NCBI GenBank assembly: GCA_035299025.1
Contig: DATGXK010000008.1
Location: 930,001-994,000 of the forward strand
DNA length: 64,000 nt
Source: Leadbetterella sp035299025
GTDB taxonomy: Bacteria; Bacteroidota; Bacteroidia; Cytophagales; Spirosomataceae
Direction: 5' to 3'
The notes beneath the pieces are model-generated. The model was not told the DNA's origin and did no database searches. It saw only the letters and a program-made list of their open reading frames with translations. Positions 51,969 through 60,373 of this stretch are shown one piece after another. The first letter of the stretch is position 1. Every line of letters starts with the position of its first letter. A program made the position numbers and the translations under genes.

Positions 51969-53156
51969 TCAAATTGCGAAAAAATTTACAACATGACCCT
52001 TGTTAAATATGGTTTGGTCAGAGCATGGTAGCTCAACGAAACCATCTGCTTCCGCAAGGCTTATGAAATCGCCCGACCCATTATGTTTGAGGGGAAATGC
52101 CATTAAACTGCCATTTATATTTTCGATTTTCACTTGCAAAAAATAGCTCAAATGAGGTTTGAAGGTAACGTCTTCAGCCAGAATCACTTTGTCAAAGTCA
52201 ATTTTTGCTGTACCCAGGCATTTCTCAAAAAAAGGCAATACATATCTTACTGTACAGAGATAAGTAGAAACCGGATTACCCGGAAGGGCAAAAACCAGGT
52301 TCTTTTGTGTTTTTCCAAACCACATGGGTTTACCTGGTTTTTGAGCTATTTTGTGAAATACAGCCTCTACATTGTTGGCTTTTAACGCTTCTGGAATAAA
52401 GTCTTTTTTGCCCATCGAAACACCACCGGAGAATATCAAAATATCGAAACCTTGAAGCAGTTCAGTTATTTTTTTGGTAGATTTCGCTAGGTCATCGGCT
52501 ATGTGAAAATATGCCACCGAAACGTGGAGTTTTTTAAGAAGAGAACCCACAGCATATACGTTTGACTTCCGGATTTGATGTGGAAGCGGTTCTTCGCTAA
52601 TTTCAACCAGCTCATCTCCCGACGAAACCACAGCCACTTTAGGAAGCTCCAAAACTTCAAGCATTTGCTTACCCACGGACGCCGCCAACGCCAGATGTGA
52701 GGCGTTTAGTTTTGTGCCTTTTTTCAGTACCAATTCCCCCGCTTTTTTGTCCTGGCCTTTGGTATGTATATTTTGCCCTTTTATTATCTCCGCATTGACA
52801 CTTGCTTGGCCATTCGAGATGGTTAGGTCTTCGTACCTAATCACTGCCGAAGTGTTCAAGGGTAATACGCCACCAGTCATGATTTCGATACAGTTTTCGG
52901 GTGATTGTAGCGTACTTTGGAGGTCTCCGGCCCCTTGCATTTCTTGGATTTTGAATTTCCGAAGGCCAGTTTCAAACGCTTTGCTGTCAATGGCAATGCC
53001 GTCCATAGTTACTCTATCGTAAGGTGGAAAGTCTCTATCAGCCACCAAATCCTCCGCCAAAACTCGCCCCAATGCTTCCTGAAAAGAAATGGATATTTTT
53101 TTTGTGACAATCGAATTTTGGAGAATTAGATCGAGGGCATTTTGTGCAGAAATCAT
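51969..53156 (-). CDS. moeA: Molybdopterin molybdotransferase MoeA
   Basis: A 395-aa enzyme that inserts molybdate into adenylated molybdopterin. Signature parts are DFPPYDRVTMDGIAI, ENCIEIMTGGVLP (about 86-98), GTKLNASHLALAASVG, VSSGDELVEI and SGGVSMGKKDFI (molybdopterin-binding). ALPGNPVSTYLC lies in the C-terminal half. Its ATG abuts the xdhC stop with no gap (TGAATG), implying coupling. With xdhC, moaD, moaE and the mobA-like gene it forms the cofactor island. Confidence 0.94.
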   Translation of the reverse strand: MISAQNALDLILQNSIVTKKISISFQEALGRVLAEDLVADRDFPPYDRVTMDGIAIDSKAFETGLRKFKIQEMQGAGDLQSTLQSPENCIEIMTGGVLPLNTSAVIRYEDLTISNGQASVNAEIIKGQNIHTKGQDKKAGELVLKKGTKLNASHLALAASVGKQMLEVLELPKVAVVSSGDELVEISEEPLPHQIRKSNVYAVGSLLKKLHVSVAYFHIADDLAKSTKKITELLQGFDILIFSGGVSMGKKDFIPEALKANNVEAVFHKIAQKPGKPMWFGKTQKNLVFALPGNPVSTYLCTVRYVLPFFEKCLGTAKIDFDKVILAEDVTFKPHLSYFLQVKIENINGSLMAFPLKHNGSGDFISLAEADGFVELPCSDQTIFNKGHVVNFFAI

Positions 53157-54251
53157 TCAATTAAATTTAAAAATTTCTTGGTTTCGTTCATTTATAGGAA
53201 GGCTTCTTTCTTTCAAAAAACCACCCGATCTTTCATTGAAAAAAGCCTTAATTTCGGCCACAATGGAGAGTGCAATTTCCTCCGGCGTAGAAGCACCTAG
53301 GTCTAAACCAGTGGGAGCAAAAATATTTTCGGTTTTTATTTTGACACCCTCTTTTTCAAGCTCATCCAATATCCGCTCAGAGCGACTCTTCGGCCCGAGC
53401 ATTCCTATGTATCTCACACCTGTACTGTTTAACGTTCTTAGATTTTTTTTATCGGTTTCTAAGGAGTGCGACATCAAAAGTGCCGCCGAGTTTTCGTTAA
53501 AAATGCTCTCGTCTAGTTCGTTTGGTGAGATTATGGTTAAGCCAGTTTTATTCTGAATTTTGTTGGGCTCTGAGACAATCCGAACTTCCCAGTAAAGCAT
53601 TCTTATAAGCTCTATCAATGGATAGATATCATATTGATTCCCGAAAAGATAGACTGTAATGGGTTTTGGCAAGATTTCTACAAACAAGCGTAGCTCATTT
53701 CCAAAATTATAGTTTTTAGATTTTTCCAAGTTGGAGATTTCAGAGGCCAATGTCTCCGTATCCATATGTTTTTCTAGAAAATCAAGGCTGCGTTTCGTTT
53801 CGAAGTAAAAAAGCCTTCCAAGAAGAGTACCATCATTGTCCGACTTGGTGACAGTAATCAAGGGGAAGTCATTCTTTTCGCTACTCTTTTTTAAGATTTC
53901 AACTGGATTATTGCTATCACCGAAATCTACCGGAATAAAAAGAACGTCTATCACGCCATTGCAGCCTAGACCAACACCTATTTGGTTGTCATCGCCCTTG
54001 GTGGTATCATATCGCACCAGTTCTGGTCTAGATTTCAGAATCGACATTCTTGCTTTTTTGAGAGCGTCACCTTCCAGGCAGCCACCGCTTATACCGCCTT
54101 CCCAGAAGCCATCTTCTGAGACCAGCATTCGTGCACCGGTTCGGCGATAGGACGAACCCTCTACATACACCACTACCGCCAATGCACAGGCTATGTTTCC
54201 GCTCGACTTAAGGTCTTCATAAAAACCTATTATTTTCGTTATCTCTTTCAT
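53157..54251 (-). CDS. XdhC/CoxI family protein
   Basis: A 364-aa protein needed for cofactor insertion into xanthine dehydrogenase-type molybdoenzymes. N-terminal XdhC domain: VVVYVEGSSYRRTGARMLVSEDG, GGISGGCLEGDAL and RYDTTKGDDNQIGVGLGCNGVIDVLF. C-terminal Rossmann-like domain (about 195-364): SHSLETDKKNL and RYIGMLGPKSR, then FAPTGLDLGASTPEEIALSIVAEI. It suggests that the genome encodes a xanthine dehydrogenase/CODH-like enzyme outside the window. It is divergent from moaD. Confidence 0.93.
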   Translation of the reverse strand: MKEITKIIGFYEDLKSSGNIACALAVVVYVEGSSYRRTGARMLVSEDGFWEGGISGGCLEGDALKKARMSILKSRPELVRYDTTKGDDNQIGVGLGCNGVIDVLFIPVDFGDSNNPVEILKKSSEKNDFPLITVTKSDNDGTLLGRLFYFETKRSLDFLEKHMDTETLASEISNLEKSKNYNFGNELRLFVEILPKPITVYLFGNQYDIYPLIELIRMLYWEVRIVSEPNKIQNKTGLTIISPNELDESIFNENSAALLMSHSLETDKKNLRTLNSTGVRYIGMLGPKSRSERILDELEKEGVKIKTENIFAPTGLDLGASTPEEIALSIVAEIKAFFNERSGGFLKERSLPINERNQEIFKFN

Positions 54252-54377
54252 TTCGCCAAATAATTGGCCAATTTCTACAAATTTTTTGAGGCTCAGTAAA
54301 AAATGTTGATTTTTGTGTCAGAAAATTAATTGGGAGACCGCAAATAAAACCAAATACTTGTTATTCGGAAAGCTCTT

Positions 54378-54623
54378 ATGATTACAGTAAAATTGCTTTG
54401 TTTTGGTATAACTAAGGACATCATTGGCACTTTTGAGAAATCTTTAGATGTGTCGGTGGGATGTTCGGTGTACGCTTTTTTGACTAAACTCAAACAAGAT
54501 TTTCCGGAATTAGAAAGACTAAATTCTCTCAGAATAGCAGTAAATGAGGAGTATGTTCAAGACACGTTTGTTTTGAACCACAGAGACGAAGTTGTACTTA
54601 TACCCCCAGTAAGCGGTGGCTAA
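54378..54623 (+). CDS. moaD: Molybdopterin synthase small subunit MoaD
   Basis: An 81-aa ubiquitin-like protein ending in the required Gly-Gly (PPVSGG), which is thiocarboxylated and donates sulfur to precursor Z. The central LTKLKQDFPELERLNSLRIAVNEEYV matches the family. Its last codons contain the GTG start of moaE (8-base overlap). Confidence 0.93.
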   Translation: MITVKLLCFGITKDIIGTFEKSLDVSVGCSVYAFLTKLKQDFPELERLNSLRIAVNEEYVQDTFVLNHRDEVVLIPPVSGG

Positions 54624-55050
54624 TTCAGAAAAAAATATCGAAATAGTATTGAGCAAGCAAGCCTTGGACCTTTCGGCTTGTCAGGCTTTTGTTGAAAGCC
54701 CCGACTGTGGAGGGCTTGTACATTTTGTAGGAACAGTGAGAAACCATACCAAGGGATTAAAGGTGTTGAGTCTTGATTTTGAGGCTTATGAGCCAATGGC
54801 CATTTCTGAAATGAGAAAAATAGCAGAGCAGGCCGTCGAAATATTTTCTATTCGGAAAATCGCCATTCATCACAGAGTCGGGTTACTCCAAATTGGCGAA
54901 ATTCCAGTCATAATTTCGGTGTCTTCTCACCACCGTAAAGCGGCTTTTGAGGCATGCCAATATGCTATAGATACACTCAAAGAAACAGTACCCATCTGGA
55001 AAAAGGAAATTCTGGAAAACGGCGAAGTTTGGGTAAGTGCCACACCTTGA
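54616..55050 (+). CDS. moaE: Molybdopterin synthase large subunit MoaE
   Basis: A 144-aa catalytic subunit of molybdopterin synthase. Conserved parts include GGLVHFVGTVRNHTKGLKVLSLDFEAYEPMA, IAIHHRVGLLQIGEIPVIISVSSHHRKAAFEAC and PIWKKE (active-site Lys). The GTG start inside moaD couples translation, fitting the 1:1 complex. moaA and moaC are not visible in the window. Confidence 0.95.
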   Translation: MANSEKNIEIVLSKQALDLSACQAFVESPDCGGLVHFVGTVRNHTKGLKVLSLDFEAYEPMAISEMRKIAEQAVEIFSIRKIAIHHRVGLLQIGEIPVIISVSSHHRKAAFEACQYAIDTLKETVPIWKKEILENGEVWVSATP

Positions 55051-55140
55051 GTCCATCCAATCTTAAAAGAAAATCATTAGAACAGACATTTAATAATAAA
55101 ATTTGCTAATTTGAATTCTGAAATTCAACCTTAGTAAAAA

Positions 55141-57825
55141 ATGTCTTTTAAGCCCTATTTTATCGGAGCATTTCTGATTCTTGGTTTATGCTCATGCAGT
55201 ATTTTCGAGGAAAAAATAGACTACAGTTCTCAGGTAAAACCCATCATCAATAAAAACTGTATCAGCTGCCACGGCGGTGTAAAAAAACAAGGAGGCTACA
55301 GCCTTTTGTTTAAGGAGGAAGCATTTTCAAAAGGTAAATCTGGCAAAATTGGAATTGTTCCCGGCGATGCTTCTGCAAGTGAATTTATCAAAAGGCTGAC
55401 TCTAAAAGATCCAGAAGAACGCATGCCCCACGAAAAAGAGCCTCTTTCCGATGAAGAAATAAAAATTCTAACAAAATGGATTGACCAAGGAGCTGAATGG
55501 GAGCAACATTGGGCATTTGTACCAGTTAGAAAACCTGAAATTCCAAACACCAGCAACGACTGGGTAAAGAACGACATAGATAAATTTATCTATGAAAATG
55601 CCGAAAAAAATGGCCTGAAAACTTCAGAAATGGCACCAAAAGAGGATTTGGTCAGAAGGGCTGCTTTGGATATAATTGGTTTTCCGGCACCTGAGAAAAC
55701 CAAGTCAATTTTTTTGAAAAACAACCAGTTTGAAACCTATGTGGATAGCTTGCTAGCATCGCCGGCCTTTGGCGAAAAATGGACTTCCATGTGGCTAGAC
55801 ATGGCTAGATATGCTGATACCAAAGGATATGAGCGGGATGGCCGAAGGAATATTTGGCGATATCGCGACTGGCTTATAAAGGCTTTCAATGCAGATATGC
55901 CTTACGATAGGTTTTTAAAAGAACAGATAGCGGGAGATTTGCTGCCAGAACCATCCGAAAATCAGCTTATTGCTACTGCATTTCATCGCAACACCATGAC
56001 CAACGACGAGGGTGGAACGGACAATGAGGAATTCAGAACAGCAGCGGTGGTTGATCGCGTAAACACCACTTGGGAAACACTTATGGGTACGTCGTTCTCG
56101 TGTGTGCAATGCCATAGTCACCCTTATGACCCCATTAGATTTGAAGAATATTATAAATTTTTGGCCTTTTTCAACAACAGCCGCGACGAGGACACCTACT
56201 CTGAGTACCCAGTTCTGAGGCATTTTGATGAGAAACAAAAAGAAGAATTGACGCGATTAGACAATTGGTTGGCCAAAACGGTTTCGTCATCCGAAAAAAA
56301 GGAGCTCATAACTTTCCTGAAGACCCTACAGCCCTCGCACAACTCTCTAAAATGCGATGAATTGATTAATGCTGCTCTGGCCGACACCAAGTGGCTGGCC
56401 ATGAGAAATAACTCCTCGGCTCGCTTAAAATCGGTCAATCTGGAAGGGAAAACTAAACTCATCATGAATTTTAAGGTTTATGTCAAAGGCGTTTTTGAGA
56501 TAAAAACGGATAATTTAAACGGAAAAACGCTGGGTTCGTACAAACTTGGCCCAGAAAAAGATAAAGGAGGATGGCGAACTATAGAGTTGCCGATTAATGC
56601 TACTTTTGGCGTTCATGACTTGTTTTTTACATTTAAAAGCCCGGAACTGAAAGATCCAAACGCCAATGGAATCATGTTTGATTGGTTTTATTTTACAAAA
56701 GGACTTCCGAATAATTCTCCAGAAAACAAAGCGGTTTTTTGGAATCTCCTAAATGCCCAAGCGGAGCAAACGCCTATTATGTTCGAAAATCCGGCAGATT
56801 TTTCTCGTAAAACTCGCATTTTTGAGCGGGGAAGTTGGCTCTCGCTCGGCAAAGAGGTGTCTCCTGCTGTACCCGTCGCCTTGGGCAAACTGCCAAATGG
56901 TGCCCCAACCAATCGCCTTGGTTTGGCACTTTGGATGACTTCAAAGGAAAACCCTTTGGTGGCCAGAACCATGGTAAATAGAATTTGGGAGCAAATTTTC
57001 GGAATGGGCTTAGTAGAAACTCTCGAAGATCTGGGCTCACAAGGTGCAGTACCGACCAACCAGGCTTTGTTAGATTATCTGAGCTACAAATTCATGAATG
57101 ATTATAATTGGTCGGTTAAAAAGCTTATCAAAGAAATCATGCTCTCGGCTACTTATCAGCAAGACTCCAAATTGACACCTGAAGGGCTCGAAAAGGACCC
57201 ATCCAACAGGTTTTTGGCTCGTGGACCACGGGTACGACTATCGGCGGAACAGATTCGTGACCAAGCTCTGGTCATAAGTGGGGTGCTAAATACCAAAATA
57301 TATGGTCCGCCAGTGATGCCCTACCAACCGGAGGGTATTTGGAGTTCGCCATACAATGGCGACAAATGGGTAAAAGCCTCCGACGGGGAGCAATATCGTC
57401 GGGCAGTATATACTTTTTGGAAACGCACCAGCCCTTATCCCTCTATGATTTCGTTTGATGGAGTTGGAAGAGAAATTTGCGTTTCTCGGAGAATTCGAAC
57501 GAACACACCATTGCAAGCCTTGGTAACTCTTAATGATTCTACTTACGTAGATTTATCTTTAAAATTGGCGAACAAGTCGCTCTTGGCCTCAAAGAATAAC
57601 TATCAGGAAAGTATCAAGAAAGCATACTTTTTAGCTACAGGAAAAGAATTGAAGAAGGAGAAGTTTGATATCCTTTTTAAATTATACCAAAATACCTTTA
57701 ACCTGTACAAAAAAGAACCGACTAAAAGCAAAGAGCTTTTGGGCAATCCAAACCCTGAATTGGCAGCATTGGTTTTGGTTTGCAATTCTATTTTAAATCT
57801 CGACGAAGTAATCACTAAAAGCTGA
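55141..57825 (+). CDS. Planctomycete-type c cytochrome with DUF1549 and DUF1553 domains (PSD1 protein)
   Basis: An 894-aa lipoprotein-like protein (leader MSFKPYFIGAFLILGLCSC, likely lipid Cys19). A c-heme CISCH motif lies at 40-44, followed by the MPHEKEPLSDEEIKILTKWIDQGAEW signature of planctomycete cytochromes (distal ligand Met in MP). DUF1549 spans about 135-360 and includes a second heme-like motif CVQCHSHPYDPI (Cys321/Cys324/His325). DUF1553 fills the C-terminal part (RLGLALWMTSKENPLVARTMVNRIWEQIFG; VSRRIRTNTPLQALVTLNDS). It is probably an electron acceptor or carrier at the membrane. Its stop overlaps the DUF1501 start by one base. Confidence 0.93.
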   Translation: MSFKPYFIGAFLILGLCSCSIFEEKIDYSSQVKPIINKNCISCHGGVKKQGGYSLLFKEEAFSKGKSGKIGIVPGDASASEFIKRLTLKDPEERMPHEKEPLSDEEIKILTKWIDQGAEWEQHWAFVPVRKPEIPNTSNDWVKNDIDKFIYENAEKNGLKTSEMAPKEDLVRRAALDIIGFPAPEKTKSIFLKNNQFETYVDSLLASPAFGEKWTSMWLDMARYADTKGYERDGRRNIWRYRDWLIKAFNADMPYDRFLKEQIAGDLLPEPSENQLIATAFHRNTMTNDEGGTDNEEFRTAAVVDRVNTTWETLMGTSFSCVQCHSHPYDPIRFEEYYKFLAFFNNSRDEDTYSEYPVLRHFDEKQKEELTRLDNWLAKTVSSSEKKELITFLKTLQPSHNSLKCDELINAALADTKWLAMRNNSSARLKSVNLEGKTKLIMNFKVYVKGVFEIKTDNLNGKTLGSYKLGPEKDKGGWRTIELPINATFGVHDLFFTFKSPELKDPNANGIMFDWFYFTKGLPNNSPENKAVFWNLLNAQAEQTPIMFENPADFSRKTRIFERGSWLSLGKEVSPAVPVALGKLPNGAPTNRLGLALWMTSKENPLVARTMVNRIWEQIFGMGLVETLEDLGSQGAVPTNQALLDYLSYKFMNDYNWSVKKLIKEIMLSATYQQDSKLTPEGLEKDPSNRFLARGPRVRLSAEQIRDQALVISGVLNTKIYGPPVMPYQPEGIWSSPYNGDKWVKASDGEQYRRAVYTFWKRTSPYPSMISFDGVGREICVSRRIRTNTPLQALVTLNDSTYVDLSLKLANKSLLASKNNYQESIKKAYFLATGKELKKEKFDILFKLYQNTFNLYKKEPTKSKELLGNPNPELAALVLVCNSILNLDEVITKS

Positions 57826-59306
57826 TGGATAAGATATTACAAGAGGCATTGTTTAGGCAAGTGGAAAAAGAAACCCGACGAAACTTCTTGAAAGGCAGTT
57901 TTATGGGTTTGGGCGGATTGGCTCTAGGTTCTATGCTAGGTTGTAGTTCTGATTCGAAAACTACCCAGAATATCTTTGACCCGCAAAACCCGCTTGCACC
58001 CAAACCACCTCATTTTGCCCCCAGAGCCAAATCTGTTATTTACTTACACATGGCGGGGGCTCCCTCGCAGTTGGAGCTTTTTGATTATAAACCCGAGCTG
58101 GCCAAACTCGATGGTCAGGATTGTCCGTCTTCGTTTCTGGAAGGTAAGAAGTTTGCGTTTATCAGAGGAGTACCCAAAATGCTCGCTTCGCAGGCCATTT
58201 TTAAGCAGCACGGACAGTCTGGAGCATTCATTAGCAATTATCTACCTCATTTGTCTACAATTGCCGATGATTTGAGTTTTTTGAAAGCCGTTACCACAGA
58301 TCAGTTTAATCATGCTCCTGCCCAATTGTTGATGCAAACGGGCAGTGCCAGATTGGGCCGACCAAGTATGGGCTCATGGGTAACCTACGGTTTAGGCTCC
58401 GAAAACAACAATTTACCCGCTTTTGTAGTACTTACATCTGGCGGAAATAACCCCGATGCAGGAAAAAGCATTTGGGGAAGTGGGTTCCTTCCTTCGGTTT
58501 ACCAGGGTGTACAGTGTAGGTCAGAGGGAGACCCTGTGCTCTTTATCAAGGACCCCAACGGAATAACCCGAGATATCCGAAAGGCCTCAATAGACGCAAT
58601 AAACCAAATAAATCAGGCTGAATTTAAAGAATATGGCGATCCTGAGATTTTGAGTAGGATAAGTCAATACGAAATGGCTTACAAAATGCAAATTTCGGCC
58701 CCGGAAGTCATGAATATTAACAGCGAGCCGGAGTATATTCATGAAATGTACGGTACAAAGCCAGGAAAAGCGAGTTTTGCAAACAACGCTCTTTTGGCTA
58801 GAAAATTGGTTGAAAATGGTGTGAGGTTTGTGCAGCTGTACGACTGGGGCTGGGATACCCACGGCACCGATGCCGGAGGAGCATTAGACATAGGCCTCAT
58901 GAATAAATGCCGGAGTGTGGATAAAGCCATAACGGCACTCATTTTAGACCTCAAACAAAGAGGACTTTTAGATGAAACACTCATCGTTTGGGGAGGAGAG
59001 TTTGGGCGTACACCCATGGCTGAAAACCGTGACGGCAAACCGAATGCCTTCAAGGGTAGAGACCACCATGCTGAGGCTTTTACGATGTTTATGGCTGGTG
59101 GAGGCATAAAACCAGGAGTTAGTCACGGAGAAACCGACGAACTGGGTTACTCGGCTATAGCTGGCAAAGTAAATCCCCACGATATTCAGGCCACCATCAT
59201 GAATCAGCTCGGATTTGACCATGAAAAACTTACCTTCGATTTTCAAGGCCGATCTTTCCGATTGACAGATTTGGAAGGGAAAGTGGTGCGGGAGTTGGTG
59301 GGGTGA
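57825..59306 (+). CDS. DUF1501 domain protein with Tat leader
   Basis: A 493-aa protein of the alkaline-phosphatase/sulfatase-like superfamily. The leader ETRRNFLKGSFMGLGGLALGSMLGC has the Tat RR motif at 18-19 and a possible lipid Cys40. Conserved features are SVIYLHMAGAPSQLELFDYKPEL, HGQSGAFISNYLPHLSTIADDLSFLKAV, RLGRPSMGSWVTYGLG, LYDWGWDTHG, VWGGEFGRTPM and GRDHHAEAFTMFMAGGGI. The function of DUF1501 is not established. It is nearly always encoded next to DUF1549/DUF1553 cytochromes, as here. Confidence 0.94.
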   Translation: MDKILQEALFRQVEKETRRNFLKGSFMGLGGLALGSMLGCSSDSKTTQNIFDPQNPLAPKPPHFAPRAKSVIYLHMAGAPSQLELFDYKPELAKLDGQDCPSSFLEGKKFAFIRGVPKMLASQAIFKQHGQSGAFISNYLPHLSTIADDLSFLKAVTTDQFNHAPAQLLMQTGSARLGRPSMGSWVTYGLGSENNNLPAFVVLTSGGNNPDAGKSIWGSGFLPSVYQGVQCRSEGDPVLFIKDPNGITRDIRKASIDAINQINQAEFKEYGDPEILSRISQYEMAYKMQISAPEVMNINSEPEYIHEMYGTKPGKASFANNALLARKLVENGVRFVQLYDWGWDTHGTDAGGALDIGLMNKCRSVDKAITALILDLKQRGLLDETLIVWGGEFGRTPMAENRDGKPNAFKGRDHHAEAFTMFMAGGGIKPGVSHGETDELGYSAIAGKVNPHDIQATIMNQLGFDHEKLTFDFQGRSFRLTDLEGKVVRELVG

Positions 59307-59313
59307 TTTTATG

Positions 59314-59445
59314 GAACACAGATGAAACAGATGCTAAGTCAACACTGATTTTCTCTGTTTTTTTAAATTTTTATTCCAAACAGTTATTAATTTTCTTAAT
59401 TCAATTTTTAATCCGTGTATATCTGTGATGCTTGCATCAGTGTTC
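59314..59445. repeat. Large imperfect palindrome (dispersed Bacteroidota-type repeat)
   Basis: The left arm 59314-59350 (starts GAACACAGATG, ends AACACTGATT) and the right arm 59410-59445 (starts AATCCGTGTAT, ends ATCAGTGTTC) are imperfect inverted copies around an AT-rich centre. It occupies nearly all of the gap between DUF1501 and the isomerase gene. The right arm recurs in short form at 22144-22164. Confidence 0.65.
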
Positions 59446-59467
59446 AATTTTAAGTAAAGTAAACCAT

Positions 59468-60373
59468 ATGAACCGTAGAAATTTCATAACAAATACTCTA
59501 GCAACCACCGCTGCCATGGCAACATCAGCAGAGGTTTTGGCTCAAAAAAGTACAAAAACTAACCTGGAAGTTATCGTTTTAGCCACAAATTGGGGTTTCG
59601 AAGGATCGGTGGATGCTTTATGTGCTAAGGTTAAGAAGGCTGGCTACGACGGCCTCGAACTTTGGTGGCCAACCAAAGAAGCTGATCAAAAAGAGCTTTT
59701 TGCGGCTTTAGAAAAGTACCAACTCAAGATAGCTTTTCTCTGTGGAGGAAGCGGTCCGGATTTTGAAAAGCATTTTGCCCAATACAAAAAAGCCGTGAAT
59801 GAGGCCTTGTCCACAAAGCCTTTGTATATCAATAGCCATTCGGGCAAAGATTATTTCAGTTTTGAGCAAAATGCCAAAATCGTAGAGTTTACGATTGACC
59901 GAATGGAAGCTACTGGCATAAAAGTTTTGCACGAAACCCACCGAGGTCGGATGTGCTACTCAGTACCGATTACACGGGGTTTCTTAGAAAAATACCCCAA
60001 AATGAAACTTACACTTGACATCAGCCACTGGACAAATGTGCACGAGTCTATGCTCGGTGAACAGAAAGAAAATGTGGAACTAGCTCTCGCACGCACCTAC
60101 AATATACACGCACGTGTTGGCCACGAAGAAGGCCCACAAGTAAACGACCCACGTGCACCCGAGTGGAAATATGCCCTCGATCAACACCTCGAATGGTGGG
60201 ACAAAGTCATCGCTTTTCGTGAGGCTGAGGGAGCAAAAAGAATAACTTTTCTGACCGAATTTGGCCCGCCAAATTACCTTCCTACCTTACCTTTTACCAA
60301 CCAACCCGTTGCCAATCAGTGGGATATAAATGTGCACATGTTGAATCTCATTAAAAATAGATACACCAAATGA
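59468..60373 (+). CDS. Exported sugar phosphate isomerase/epimerase-like TIM-barrel protein
   Basis: A 301-aa protein; the ATG at 59468 (MNRRNFITNTLATTAAMATSAEVLAQ) opens a Tat-like leader, while the TTG at 59432 lies in the repeat. The AP endonuclease 2/xylose isomerase barrel is shown by AGYDGLELWWPTKEADQKELFAALE, FLCGGSGPDFEKHFAQYKKAVNEAL, LHETHRGRMCYSV, LTLDISHWTNVHESM, HARVGHEEGPQVNDPRAPEW and TFLTEFGPPNYLP (metal-binding Glu, Asp, His, Glu). It probably isomerises or epimerises a sugar in the periplasm. Its stop overlaps the next start (ATGA). Confidence 0.9.
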   Translation: MNRRNFITNTLATTAAMATSAEVLAQKSTKTNLEVIVLATNWGFEGSVDALCAKVKKAGYDGLELWWPTKEADQKELFAALEKYQLKIAFLCGGSGPDFEKHFAQYKKAVNEALSTKPLYINSHSGKDYFSFEQNAKIVEFTIDRMEATGIKVLHETHRGRMCYSVPITRGFLEKYPKMKLTLDISHWTNVHESMLGEQKENVELALARTYNIHARVGHEEGPQVNDPRAPEWKYALDQHLEWWDKVIAFREAEGAKRITFLTEFGPPNYLPTLPFTNQPVANQWDINVHMLNLIKNRYTK

